Positions 34,186 through 43,450 of a DNA stretch of 64,000 bases are shown here, piece by piece. The translations under genes were made by a program, and so were the position numbers. Each line of letters starts with the position of its first letter. Positions within the stretch are counted from its first letter, which is position 1. The stretch comes from JACKNG01 sp050184115 (GTDB lineage Bacteria; Pseudomonadota; Gammaproteobacteria; Ga0077536). The notes beneath the pieces are model-generated. The model was not told the DNA's origin. It made no database searches and worked only from the letters and a program-made list of their open reading frames with translations. The stretch covers positions 270,183 through 334,182 of the forward strand of contig JBFXAQ010000006.1 in NCBI GenBank assembly GCA_050184115.1. The letters run 5' to 3'.

Positions 34186-34941
34186 ATGGATCTCGGACTC
34201 AAGGGCAGGAACGTCGTCGTCACCGGCGGCAGCCGCGGTATCGGGCGCGCCGCGGCGCTCGCCTTTGCCGCTGAAGGTGCCAACGTCGCCATCTGCGCGC
34301 GCAGTCAGGACGCGCTCGACGCCACGCGCAAGGAACTCGAAGCGGCCGGGGTCAAGGCCCATGCCGCGAGCTGCGACGTCGGCGATGCCGCCGCGCTGGC
34401 CGCCTTCCTCGACGGCGCCCGCGCGGCGCTCGGCTCGGTCGAGATCCTGGTCAACAACCCGTCCGGCTTCGGCATGACCGACGACGAGGCCGGCTGGAAG
34501 GCCGCCGTCGACGTCGACCTCATGGCGACCGTGCGCGCGACCCAGCAGGTGATTCCGTGGATGGAAGCGGCCGGCGGCGGCGCCATCGTGCACATCTCGT
34601 CCGCCTCCGGCCTCGAGGCCGGCTGGCCGGCGCCCTACGCCGCGATCAAGGCCGCGCTCTTCAATCACGCCAAGACCCTGGCCGCGGAACTCATGCCCAA
34701 GGGCATCCGTGTCAATTGCATCGCGCCGGGCTCGATCTTCTTCCAGGGCGGGGTGTGGGATCAGGTCCAGCAGAACATGCCGGACTACTACAACGCGACG
34801 CTCGCCCAGTGCCCGGCGGGGCGCATGGGCACGCCCGAGGAAGTCGCCGCCGCCATCGTCTTCGTCGCCTCGCCGCGCGCGAGCTGGGTGTCGGGCGTGA
34901 CGCTGCTGGTCGACGGTGTGCAGCACAAGGGCATCTACTGA
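34186..34941 (+). CDS. Short-chain dehydrogenase/reductase
   Basis: A 251-residue classical SDR. The cofactor motif is VVVTGGSRGIGRAAAL, the Ser/Tyr/Lys triad is in ISSASGLEAGWPAPYAAIKAAL, and PGSIFFQGG follows. The central NNAG motif is changed to NNPSG, a variant also seen in some hydroxysteroid/quinone SDRs. ACGGGAGG precedes the ATG at 34186. It is one of the six-gene plus-strand run and ends 19 bases before the MetX-like hydrolase. NAD versus NADP preference is not clear; GGSRG suggests NADP. Confidence 0.9.
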   Translation: MDLGLKGRNVVVTGGSRGIGRAAALAFAAEGANVAICARSQDALDATRKELEAAGVKAHAASCDVGDAAALAAFLDGARAALGSVEILVNNPSGFGMTDDEAGWKAAVDVDLMATVRATQQVIPWMEAAGGGAIVHISSASGLEAGWPAPYAAIKAALFNHAKTLAAELMPKGIRVNCIAPGSIFFQGGVWDQVQQNMPDYYNATLAQCPAGRMGTPEEVAAAIVFVASPRASWVSGVTLLVDGVQHKGIY

Positions 34942-34960
34942 TCCGCCAAGGAGTTCTCCC

Positions 34961-36013
34961 ATGTACGACAACCCCTACTACTCCCAGGCCCTCCACGGCC
35001 CCTACGAGATCTACGACGCCGGCTCGTTCGAGTTCGACGACGGCGGCCGCCTGCCAGACCTGAAAATCGCCTACGCCGTGCACGGTAAGCCGAACGCGAA
35101 GAAGGACAACATCGTCCTCTTCCCGACCTGGTACTCGGGCACCAACAAGCTGCTCGAACAGGTCTACATCGGCCCCGGGCGTGCACTCGACCCGGCGAAG
35201 TACTGCATCGTCTGCGTGAACCAGATCGGCAGCGGACTGTCGAGTTCGCCGCACAACACGCCGGCGCCGTGGACCATGGCGAAATTCCCGCGCGTGCGCA
35301 TCGGCGACGACGTCCGCGCCCAGCACAAGCTCCTCACCGAGCACCTCGGCTTCCACGAACTGGCGCTGGTCGTCGGCGGCTCGATGGGCGCCCAGCAGAC
35401 CTACGAATGGGCCGTGCGCTACCCCGACATGGTCAAGCGCGCCGCACCCATCGCGGGCTACGCGAAGAACACCGACCACGACTTCCTCTACACCGACACC
35501 TTGAACGAGGCCATCACCTCCGACCCGGGCTGGAACGGCGGCTGGTACGCGAGCAACGCGGACGTCCACCAGGGGCTGCGGCGCCAGGCCAAGCTGTGGT
35601 CGGTAATGGGCCTGTGCCCCGAGTTCTTCGCCCAGGAAGGCTGGCGCGCGCTCGGCTGCACCTCGCTCGAGGACTTCCAGGTCGGCTTCATGGAAGGGCT
35701 CTTCACCCAGATGGATCCGAACGACCTGCTCTGCATGGCCTGGAAGTGGCAGCGTGGCGACGTCAGCCGGAACACCCACGGCGATTTGAAGGCCGCGCTG
35801 AAGCGGGTCAAGGCGAAGGTGTTCGTCCTGCCCATCGACACCGACATGTTCTTCAAGGTCCCCGACTGCAAGAAGGAACAGAAGCTCATCAAGGGCTCGG
35901 AGCTGCGCGTGATCAAGAGCGTGGCCGGCCACTTCGGCCTGTTCGGCATGGAGCCCGAGTACCACGCCCAGGTCGACCAGCACCTGAACGACCTGCTCGC
36001 CATCGACGTCTGA
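34961..36013 (+). CDS. MetX-like alpha/beta hydrolase / acyltransferase
   Basis: A 350-residue protein of the homoserine O-acetyltransferase superfamily. It reads PDLKIAYAVHGKPNAKKDN, LFPTWYSGTNKLLEQ, NQIGSGLSSSPHNT and the nucleophile elbow VVGGSMGAQQTYEWAVRYPD with Ser141, then VLPIDTDMFF (acid) and KSVAGHFGLFGMEPEY (His). The length and AGHFGLFG ending match the MetX-like hydrolase subgroup, not true MetX, which usually has a longer cap. A strong AAGGAG site precedes the ATG. It might hydrolyse a beta-diketone or ester from the dehydrogenase products in this run. Confidence 0.85.
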   Translation: MYDNPYYSQALHGPYEIYDAGSFEFDDGGRLPDLKIAYAVHGKPNAKKDNIVLFPTWYSGTNKLLEQVYIGPGRALDPAKYCIVCVNQIGSGLSSSPHNTPAPWTMAKFPRVRIGDDVRAQHKLLTEHLGFHELALVVGGSMGAQQTYEWAVRYPDMVKRAAPIAGYAKNTDHDFLYTDTLNEAITSDPGWNGGWYASNADVHQGLRRQAKLWSVMGLCPEFFAQEGWRALGCTSLEDFQVGFMEGLFTQMDPNDLLCMAWKWQRGDVSRNTHGDLKAALKRVKAKVFVLPIDTDMFFKVPDCKKEQKLIKGSELRVIKSVAGHFGLFGMEPEYHAQVDQHLNDLLAIDV

Positions 36014-36031
36014 ATCAAACCGGAGAAGCCC

Positions 36032-37045
<1,014 letters not shown>

Positions 37046-37071
37046 GCACGTCCACACGAGGGGAGAACACC

Positions 37072-38928
37072 ATGCTGAAGACCACCCACCGCGCGCTCTT
37101 GTTGAGCGCGCTCGGCGCCTTGCTGCTGAATGCCCAGGGCGCTGCCGCCGACGACCGCGCCATCGGCGCGGAAGCTTTCGACCGCGCCTGCGCCGGCTGC
37201 CACGGCGAACCACCGGTGCCGCGCGCGCTGACTCGCGCGCAACTCGCTGCGCTGCCGCCGGAGAAGATCTTCCAGGCCCAGCTCTCGGGCCTGATGGCAC
37301 TGCAGGCCGCCGCGCTGACCGAGATCGAGAAGAAGGCCGTCGCCATCTACCTCTCCGACACCGAGTGGGGCACGGTCGCGATGGAGAAGGCGGCGGAGAA
37401 GCTCGCCATGTGCAGCACGGCGAGCGCGGTCACTCCGGCCGACTTCGCGAAGCCCAAGTGGATCGGCTGGGGGCTGGACCTCGACAACACCCACTTCCAG
37501 CCGGGGGACCAGGCCGGTCTCACCGCCGCCGACCTCGCCAATCTCGAACTCAAGTGGGTGCACGGCTACGCCGGCGCGACCACCATCACGACGCAGCCGG
37601 CCGTCGTCGGCGATCACATCTTCATCGGTTCGCCCAACGGCGCCATCTACAACCTCGATCGCAAGACCGGTTGCGCCTACTGGAAGTACGACACTGCGGC
37701 CGAGGTGCGCGCCGCGATCGTCGTCGCACCGCGCGCGGATGGCACCGTCGGGCTCTACGCCGGCGACCGCAAGGCCAACTTCTACGCGCTCGACGCCAAC
37801 AGCGGCAAGCTGCTGTGGCAGGACCGCGTCGAAGCACACCCATGGTCGATGATCACCTCCTCGCCGGTGCTCCACGAGGGCAAGCTCTACTTCGGCACCG
37901 CCTCGTTCGAGGAACTCGCCGGCGGCTCGAAGAAGTACGAATGCTGCACCTTCCGCGGCAGTGTGCTGGCCTACGATGCCGAGAGCGGCAAGAAGCTCTG
38001 GCAGAGCTACGTCATCCCCGGCGAACCGCAGAAGACCAAGGTGACCACCGAGGGCGTACAGCTGTGGGGGCCGTCAGGCGCCGCAGTGTGGTCGAGCCCG
38101 ACGCTCGACCCGGAACACAACACGCTCTACGTGACGACGGGCGACTCCTACTCCGCACCGGCGGCCGACACTTCGGATGCCATCGTCGCCATGGACATGA
38201 CCACCGGCGCCATCAAGTGGCACAAGCAGATGACCGCGGACGACGCCTTCACGGCCGCGTGTGTCGCGCCCAATGCCGACCCGGTCTCGAAGGAAGGCTG
38301 CGGGCCGGACGTCGACTTCGGCGCCTCGGCTATCCTGCGCACCCTGCCGAGCGGCAAGCGCCTGCTGCTGGCCGGGCAGAAGTCCGGCGTCATGCACGCC
38401 GTCGACCCCGATGCCGAGGGCGCCATCGTGTGGCAGAAGCGGCTCTCGCCGGGCGGTGTGCTCGGCGGCATCGAGTGGGGCTTCGCCGCCGACGACAAGC
38501 ATCTCTACGTTCCGATCTCGGACGTCTGGGAGACCAAGCACGCGCCGGGCGCAGCCGGTGGCATCTACGCGCTCGATTTCGCCGATGGCAAGGAATTGTG
38601 GAACACCCCGGCGGCCGAACCGGATTGCAGCGCCACTCCCGGCTGCAACGCCGGCCAACCGGCCGCGGCGACCCTCATCCCCGGCGTGATCTTCTCGGGC
38701 TCCATGGACGGCCACATGCGCGCCTACGATCCGGCGACCGGCAAGGTCCTGTGGGACGTCGATACCAAGGGCGAACATGCGACGGTCAACGGTGTGCCCG
38801 CGCACGGCGGCTCGATCAAGGGCGCCGGTGTGACCGTCGTCGATGGCTGGGTCTACTTCGGCTCCGGCTACGGTCTGTTCGGCATGCCGGGCAACCTGTT
38901 CATGGCGTTCGGGCCGAAGGGGCAATAA
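37072..38928 (+). CDS. PQQ-dependent dehydrogenase with N-terminal cytochrome c (polyvinyl-alcohol-dehydrogenase-like)
   Basis: A 618-residue periplasmic quinoprotein: signal peptide 1-26, c-type haem motif CAGCH (Cys40, Cys43, His44), then a beta-propeller with repeated tryptophan-docking blades (AIYNLDRKTGCAYWKYD, YALDANSGKLLWQDR, VLAYDAESGKKLWQSY, ALDFADGKELWNTP, MRAYDPATGKVLWDVD). Vicinal Cys291-Cys292 (YECCTF) may form the disulfide seen in quinoprotein alcohol dehydrogenases. The haem-first order is that of PVA dehydrogenase, whereas most quinohaemoproteins have the haem at the C-terminus. It would oxidise a secondary alcohol and pass electrons to the haem. It ends the six-gene run, before a strong hairpin. 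Confidence 0.92.
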   Translation: MLKTTHRALLLSALGALLLNAQGAAADDRAIGAEAFDRACAGCHGEPPVPRALTRAQLAALPPEKIFQAQLSGLMALQAAALTEIEKKAVAIYLSDTEWGTVAMEKAAEKLAMCSTASAVTPADFAKPKWIGWGLDLDNTHFQPGDQAGLTAADLANLELKWVHGYAGATTITTQPAVVGDHIFIGSPNGAIYNLDRKTGCAYWKYDTAAEVRAAIVVAPRADGTVGLYAGDRKANFYALDANSGKLLWQDRVEAHPWSMITSSPVLHEGKLYFGTASFEELAGGSKKYECCTFRGSVLAYDAESGKKLWQSYVIPGEPQKTKVTTEGVQLWGPSGAAVWSSPTLDPEHNTLYVTTGDSYSAPAADTSDAIVAMDMTTGAIKWHKQMTADDAFTAACVAPNADPVSKEGCGPDVDFGASAILRTLPSGKRLLLAGQKSGVMHAVDPDAEGAIVWQKRLSPGGVLGGIEWGFAADDKHLYVPISDVWETKHAPGAAGGIYALDFADGKELWNTPAAEPDCSATPGCNAGQPAAATLIPGVIFSGSMDGHMRAYDPATGKVLWDVDTKGEHATVNGVPAHGGSIKGAGVTVVDGWVYFGSGYGLFGMPGNLFMAFGPKGQ

Positions 38929-38938
38929 GACGGCATCG

Positions 38939-38968
38939 CAAGACCGCGGCCGCCTGGCCGCGGTCTTG
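38939..38968 (+). terminator. Strong hairpin after the PQQ dehydrogenase
   Basis: CAAGACCGCGGCC-GCCT-GGCCGCGGTCTTG, a perfect 13-bp stem with a 4-base loop, starts 10 bases after the dehydrogenase stop. No U-run follows, but stem strength and position fit the end of the six-gene transcript. Confidence 0.7.
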
Positions 38969-39006
38969 CCGCAGGACGCCAGCAGGCGCAGACTCTGGCG
39001 CGCCCC

Positions 39007-40749
39007 GTGACCAGGATGGCCATCAGCATGCGGCGAGTTCGGTTCGAACCAACCCCAAGGATAGGGCCTGCGGACGGCGATGGCAGGCAAGGTGCCCGTC
39101 CCCCGCGCAAACGATGGCCGACGGCGACCGTCGCGCTGAGCGCGATACTCACCCTCGGCGCCCATGCCGACGACACCGGTGCCCCCAGCAGCGTAGCCTC
39201 GTCCGAGCGACCCGCTCCTTCAGTCGAGATTCCAGCGGAGTTCGATCTCGCCGCGACCCTCACCCGCCTGGCGAGGCCACGCGCAACGGTCGAAATCGAG
39301 CGCGCCGATGGCCGCCGCATCCGATCGCACTTGTACGATGCGTCAGCCCTGCCGGAACGCCAGCTTGGATGCATCATCAATGAGCACCAGCGTCTGCGTC
39401 TCGAGACCCTCGTCGCGGGGCGCGAGACGACCGCCGACGGCGTTCAGTCCGAGGACACGCTCGCGAGCCAGGTGTCGGTGGCCGGACAGTATGTCGTGAC
39501 AATGGCTGCGACGCTCGACGATGCCCATGCGCGCGCGCGGCTGGGCGCGCTCGGCGTCGAGGTCGTGCGCCGCATCGGGCAACGGCCGATTTACCTCGTC
39601 GAGGTCGCGGATGATCGCGACAGTCCCGCCCAGGCTTCGAGCGTCGAACGCCTGCGGAAGGCGGAAGGCGTCATCGCGGTCGACCCGGAGTTTATCCTCG
39701 AATCGACCGCCGGCGACCTGGAAAGCGACGGCACGGCGCCCGCGCAATGGCACCTCGATGCGGTCCGCGCGCGCGACGCCTGGAAGCTCGCCGATTGCAG
39801 CTCGCGCCCGTTGGTTGCGGTGATCGACACCGCGATGCGCCTGTCGCATCCGGATTTGAAGGACAACATCTGGAGCAACCCCGGGGAGTCTGGGGCGAAT
39901 GCAACAGACGGTGACGACAACGACGGCAACGGGTTCGACGACGACGAGCACGGCTGGGATTTCGTCGACTGGGACAACGATGTCGCCGAGTTGGGCAAGA
40001 CGACCAACGAACGTCAGCATGGCACCCGGGTGGCCGGCATCATCGCGGCGTCAGGGAGCGTGCCCGGGGTGTGCCCCGGAGCACGCATTCTGCCACTGCG
40101 CGCAGTCTGCGAGGATCGCGAGGGAGTGACGGCACTCACGACCATCTCCCGACTGCTCGATGCACTGGATTACATCATCAACCTCTGCGTGATATCTGGC
40201 GAGTGCGCCCGCGTCATCAATATCTCTGCCGTCCACAAATGCATCAAAGAATTGGAATGTCCACCGGCCAGCGAGGTCACTCTGATTCGCGAAGCCGCGG
40301 CCCATAGCATGCTGGTCGTCGCTGCAGCTGGGCAGGACAGATGTTGCCGAGACATCGACAAGCCGTGCTGCCGTCGTTACCCGGCCGGACTCGATGAACC
40401 CAACCTAATCGCCGTTGCTGCGACGCGCAACGACGACCACCTGTGGGGCAGCTCCAACTACGGTAAGACCTTGGTCGCGCTGGGTGCACCAGGCGTCGAC
40501 ATCTATTCGCCCAGTGACTCCATGGACGGCAACCTCTACGGGGTCCAATCGGGCACCTCCTTTGCGACTCCCATGGTGGCGGGGGCCGCCCTGATCCTGC
40601 TCGATCGTTGTCCGCTATTGGACGCAACGGCCATAAAGACTCACATAGTCACGAACGCCTTTCCCGTTCCGGCGCTACGCGACAAAGTTGTATCGGGCGG
40701 ACGGCTCGATTTGTTCGCGACACTGCAAGCGTGCCCACCCGCCCGATAG
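39007..40749 (+). CDS. Cysteine-rich subtilase-like (S8) protein
   Basis: A 580-residue protein (GTG 39007; ATG 39016 or 39028 are equally possible). A weak signal/anchor (TATVALSAILTLGAHA, about 39-54) precedes an I9-like propeptide region (159-232) and an S8 domain. The triad is Asp274 (VAVIDTAMRLSHPD), His338 (RQHGTRVAG) and Ser518 (SGTSFATPMVAGA). The acidic loop DGDDNDGNGFDDDEHGWDF is the Ca-binding-like insert of many subtilases. The usual oxyanion Asn is Gln443 in AAAGQD. RCCRDIDKPCCRRYP and other cysteines suggest several disulfides. A 131-residue unknown follows after 163 bases. Base composition falls towards the end. Confidence 0.85.
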   Translation: MTRMAISMRRVRFEPTPRIGPADGDGRQGARPPRKRWPTATVALSAILTLGAHADDTGAPSSVASSERPAPSVEIPAEFDLAATLTRLARPRATVEIERADGRRIRSHLYDASALPERQLGCIINEHQRLRLETLVAGRETTADGVQSEDTLASQVSVAGQYVVTMAATLDDAHARARLGALGVEVVRRIGQRPIYLVEVADDRDSPAQASSVERLRKAEGVIAVDPEFILESTAGDLESDGTAPAQWHLDAVRARDAWKLADCSSRPLVAVIDTAMRLSHPDLKDNIWSNPGESGANATDGDDNDGNGFDDDEHGWDFVDWDNDVAELGKTTNERQHGTRVAGIIAASGSVPGVCPGARILPLRAVCEDREGVTALTTISRLLDALDYIINLCVISGECARVINISAVHKCIKELECPPASEVTLIREAAAHSMLVVAAAGQDRCCRDIDKPCCRRYPAGLDEPNLIAVAATRNDDHLWGSSNYGKTLVALGAPGVDIYSPSDSMDGNLYGVQSGTSFATPMVAGAALILLDRCPLLDATAIKTHIVTNAFPVPALRDKVVSGGRLDLFATLQACPPAR

Positions 40750-40912
40750 TATTTGGGCGTTCAGGAGCCTCCGCAATCTGGTGGCTCTCCAGCACCAGCA
40801 CGCGCATGAGGCATGCTAAACGACGCACCCGGCTTAGCCGTTCTCGCTCTTCCTCAAAGGGCAGCAAGGTCGCTAGGATTGGTACTCGAGCAAACCACGA
40901 GGTCTTTGATAG

Positions 40913-41308
40913 ATGAATACAGAGCACGATAGTCACGGTGCCACTGGCACGAATGGCCGCGACAAGGACAAGCTGAACAAAGTCGCGGACTACTACGCCG
41001 ACGAGAGCTCTCCAAACGCTCTTGCTACGTTGTTGGACATGGCAAGCAAGGGACTGAAAAAAGACATCAAAACCACGTTGGAGATGGACGCCGGGCTGAA
41101 AGATTATCTCGAGAAATGGAAAAAAAGCGCTCTCAATCCTGGCGAACTGGAACACTGCGCGAAATGGGGATTGGGATGCGCACAGGATCCGCGGGTATCC
41201 AAGGGAAACGCGACGACCAAGGATACCGAGGTTCGACGCCAGCTCCGAGAGCGGGAATCCTATCCGACCGGCGAGGATGATGGAGGCACCACCCCTGTCG
41301 GCGGATGA
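40913..41308 (+). CDS. Unknown 131-residue hydrophilic protein
   Basis: No family recognised. The protein is polar, charged and lysine-rich, without signal peptide or membrane segment: DKDKLNKVADYYADE, ATLLDMASKGLKKDIKTTLEM, KDYLEKWKKSALN, then GELEHCAKWGLGCAQDP with two cysteines and a disordered Gly/Thr-rich end. Codon use is more AT-rich than in most of the window, as in the tail of the upstream subtilase, which hints at joint horizontal acquisition. It may be a substrate, cofactor or regulator of that subtilase. The start ATG 40913 is the only plausible one; no strong ribosome-binding site was seen. Confidence 0.6.
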   Translation: MNTEHDSHGATGTNGRDKDKLNKVADYYADESSPNALATLLDMASKGLKKDIKTTLEMDAGLKDYLEKWKKSALNPGELEHCAKWGLGCAQDPRVSKGNATTKDTEVRRQLRERESYPTGEDDGGTTPVGG

Positions 41309-41446
41309 TGTGATTCAAACACCCCTAAACGAACTGCGGGCACGACCCGAGTTCATGCCGTCACCTGCCGGAATCAAGCGCCCCCGACGTGCTGTGCATT
41401 CGAAGCCACCGATCCCGGCACACCCACCTGTCGGGGCCTGTCTGTC

Positions 41447-41471
41447 CGCTGCCGGACAACGCCCGGCAGCG
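41447..41471. terminator. Hairpin between convergent genes
   Basis: CGCTGCCGG-ACAACGC-CCGGCAGCG, a 9-bp stem, lies in the 198-base gap between the small unknown gene (plus) and the synthase-methyltransferase gene (minus). It is suited to end both transcripts. The rest of the gap shows nothing recognisable. Confidence 0.5.
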
Positions 41472-41506
41472 CGAGAGGATGTGCCACCCAACGTGGTCTC
41501 CTGCAT

Positions 41507-43396
41507 TCAGCACCAACCGCCAACACGCGCAATCGTAAAAACACCCTCGAGCCATGCATTGGCGAGACTTGTGTACTGCGCCCGCCACAATTCGCAGTGC
41601 GCCTCGCGAAACGCTGGTGCCGCGCACTCGAGCATGAGATCGAGCTCCGCCTGCACCAGCAGGCGGGCGTTCGGTAGCACGCGCTCGGCGTAGTCTTCGA
41701 CTTCGACCGCCTCGAAACCGGCGGCTTCGAGCATCGCGCGCCATTCGTCGGCGCGCGCGAGTCCGGCGAGGCGCCAGCTCCGCTCAACCGCTTCCACGCG
41801 CGCCGCGGCCGCGGCACTCGTACTCTCCCGCCGCATCCAGTCGCTGCCGACCAGCCGTCCTCCGGGGCGCAGTACGCGGCGACACTCGGCGAGAAAGCGG
41901 GACTTGTCGGCGAAATGGCAGGCCGCTTCGATGCTGACGACGACGTCGACCGAACCGTCGGGGAGCGGCAACCGGTTCGCGCAATCCGCCACCTCGAAGC
42001 GCACCCGTCCGTCGAGCCCGGCGCTGGCGGCTCGAGCCCGCGCGATCTCGACCTGGCGCGGACTGACGGTCAGACCGATCACGTTCGCGCCATGTTCGCG
42101 CGCGATGTCGAGCGCGGCGCCGCCGACCCCGCACCCTGCATCGACAACGCAATCATCCACCCCGATGTTGGCCGGCTCGATGATGCTGCGTGTCATCGCC
42201 TTGAGCGCGGTGCGCAGATCGGTCGTGGCGGTGTCGAAGAGTCCGAAGTGGATGTCTTCTGCATCCCACAGCCGCAGGTAGAACGGTTCGGTGTGCTCGT
42301 CGTAATAATCGGCGACGCGACGCGCCTGGCGCGCGGCAGCCGTTCGCGAGGGCGCCGGCGGCAGGCGCAGGTGACCTGGCCGTGGCATCCCGCCATCGGC
42401 CCGGTCGCCGTCGGGCGACGACTTCGACTTGGTGGCAGGTGGCGGCTCGCGCCACAACCAACCGCTCTTGAGCAGCACCCGCAACGGGTGGGTCCGCTCC
42501 AGCCGGGCAAGCGGCAGCGGCACGGCCGCCGCGGCCCGATAGCGGAAGCGCTCGGCCTGCTCGAGGCTCTGCTGGGCCGCGCCGTGCGTGTGCATGCACG
42601 CCCATGCGTCGACGAGACGCTCGCGGTCGCCACGCGCGACATCCACCAGTCTGTCGAGGAATTCGTCGCGTGCAGCCGCGGGCAATCGACCCAGGGTATG
42701 CATGACCGGGAACGTGCGCTTGCCCTGCAACAAGTCGTTGTTCGCCGCGTCGACGAACGCGGCATGAATATCCGAATGCAGTTGGACCATGCAGCCGATG
42801 TTGAAACCGAACGCCTCCCAGGCCTCGACATCGTCGACGGCGTTGCCGGCCAGCAGCATGGGGGCGCTGGCGAAGAAGGCGGTCTCCGCGCCGGTCTTGG
42901 CCGCCACGACGGCGAGCGCGTCGTCCTCGGACTGCACGGCGTGAGCGGATTCGAGGTCGGCGAACTGCCCGTGGCTCATCACCCAGAGCGCGACACTGAG
43001 ACGCTGGCTGAAGTCGGCGCCCGCCCCGGTGCCGGCCGCGAGGTGCGGCAAGGTTGCGAGCAGGTTGGTATGAACCAGCGCGAGTTGCGCCGCCGAAGCT
43101 TCCCACTCCTCGACAGGCAGTTCCCCGTCCGCGGCGTCGTCCATCTGGTCGGCGCCCATCCAGAGCAGCGTGCAGGCCGTGGCGGCCCGCAACGCGGCCT
43201 CGTCATCGACCCCGGCAGCCAGCGCGACGGCCGTTGGCAGATCGACGGGAAGGAAGACCTCGCACCGTGTCGCCACCTGCTCGGCATGGCGCAGCACGCG
43301 CTCGTACAGTGACTCCTGCCGCGCGGGCACCCCGCATTCCCGCAACAGCGCACGCGCCCTGGCGAACACGGCTGCTCCCGCCTCGTGACAGATCAT
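41507..43396 (-). CDS. Fusion: isoprenyl-diphosphate-synthase-like domain + SAM methyltransferase
   Basis: A 629-residue two-domain protein. Residues about 1-315 follow the trans-prenyltransferase plan: CTLLWMGADQMDDAAD (first Asp-rich motif, D83xxDD87, altered from DDxxD), SHGQFADLES, AAKTGAETAFFASAPMLLAG, and VQLHSDIHAAFVDAANNDLL with QGKRTFPVM (second motif degenerate, only Asp209). A Pro/Lys/Ser linker (318-358) leads to a class I methyltransferase (360-629): ADYYDEHTEPFYLRLWDAED, VVDAGCGVGGAALDIA (motif I), VIGLTVSPRQVEIARARA, CRRVLRPGGRLVGSDW. CAGGAGGGCGC before the ATG fixes the start. It lies 54 bases after the cyclase-like regulator on the same strand. It may make or methylate a prenyl diphosphate or cyclic isoprenoid; the altered Asp motifs leave the first domain's activity uncertain. 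Confidence 0.85.
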   Translation of the reverse strand: MICHEAGAAVFARARALLRECGVPARQESLYERVLRHAEQVATRCEVFLPVDLPTAVALAAGVDDEAALRAATACTLLWMGADQMDDAADGELPVEEWEASAAQLALVHTNLLATLPHLAAGTGAGADFSQRLSVALWVMSHGQFADLESAHAVQSEDDALAVVAAKTGAETAFFASAPMLLAGNAVDDVEAWEAFGFNIGCMVQLHSDIHAAFVDAANNDLLQGKRTFPVMHTLGRLPAAARDEFLDRLVDVARGDRERLVDAWACMHTHGAAQQSLEQAERFRYRAAAAVPLPLARLERTHPLRVLLKSGWLWREPPPATKSKSSPDGDRADGGMPRPGHLRLPPAPSRTAAARQARRVADYYDEHTEPFYLRLWDAEDIHFGLFDTATTDLRTALKAMTRSIIEPANIGVDDCVVDAGCGVGGAALDIAREHGANVIGLTVSPRQVEIARARAASAGLDGRVRFEVADCANRLPLPDGSVDVVVSIEAACHFADKSRFLAECRRVLRPGGRLVGSDWMRRESTSAAAAARVEAVERSWRLAGLARADEWRAMLEAAGFEAVEVEDYAERVLPNARLLVQAELDLMLECAAPAFREAHCELWRAQYTSLANAWLEGVFTIARVGGWC

Positions 43397-43450
43397 GCGC
43401 CCTCCTGCGCTTGTGCTTCGCCATGAACCGCCGCACCCGGCGGACGCCCG

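Noticed and set aside
40608..40916. 102-codon frame across the subtilase end and the following gap
   Set aside because: Mostly out of frame with the subtilase; Ser/Arg-rich and without a start signal.
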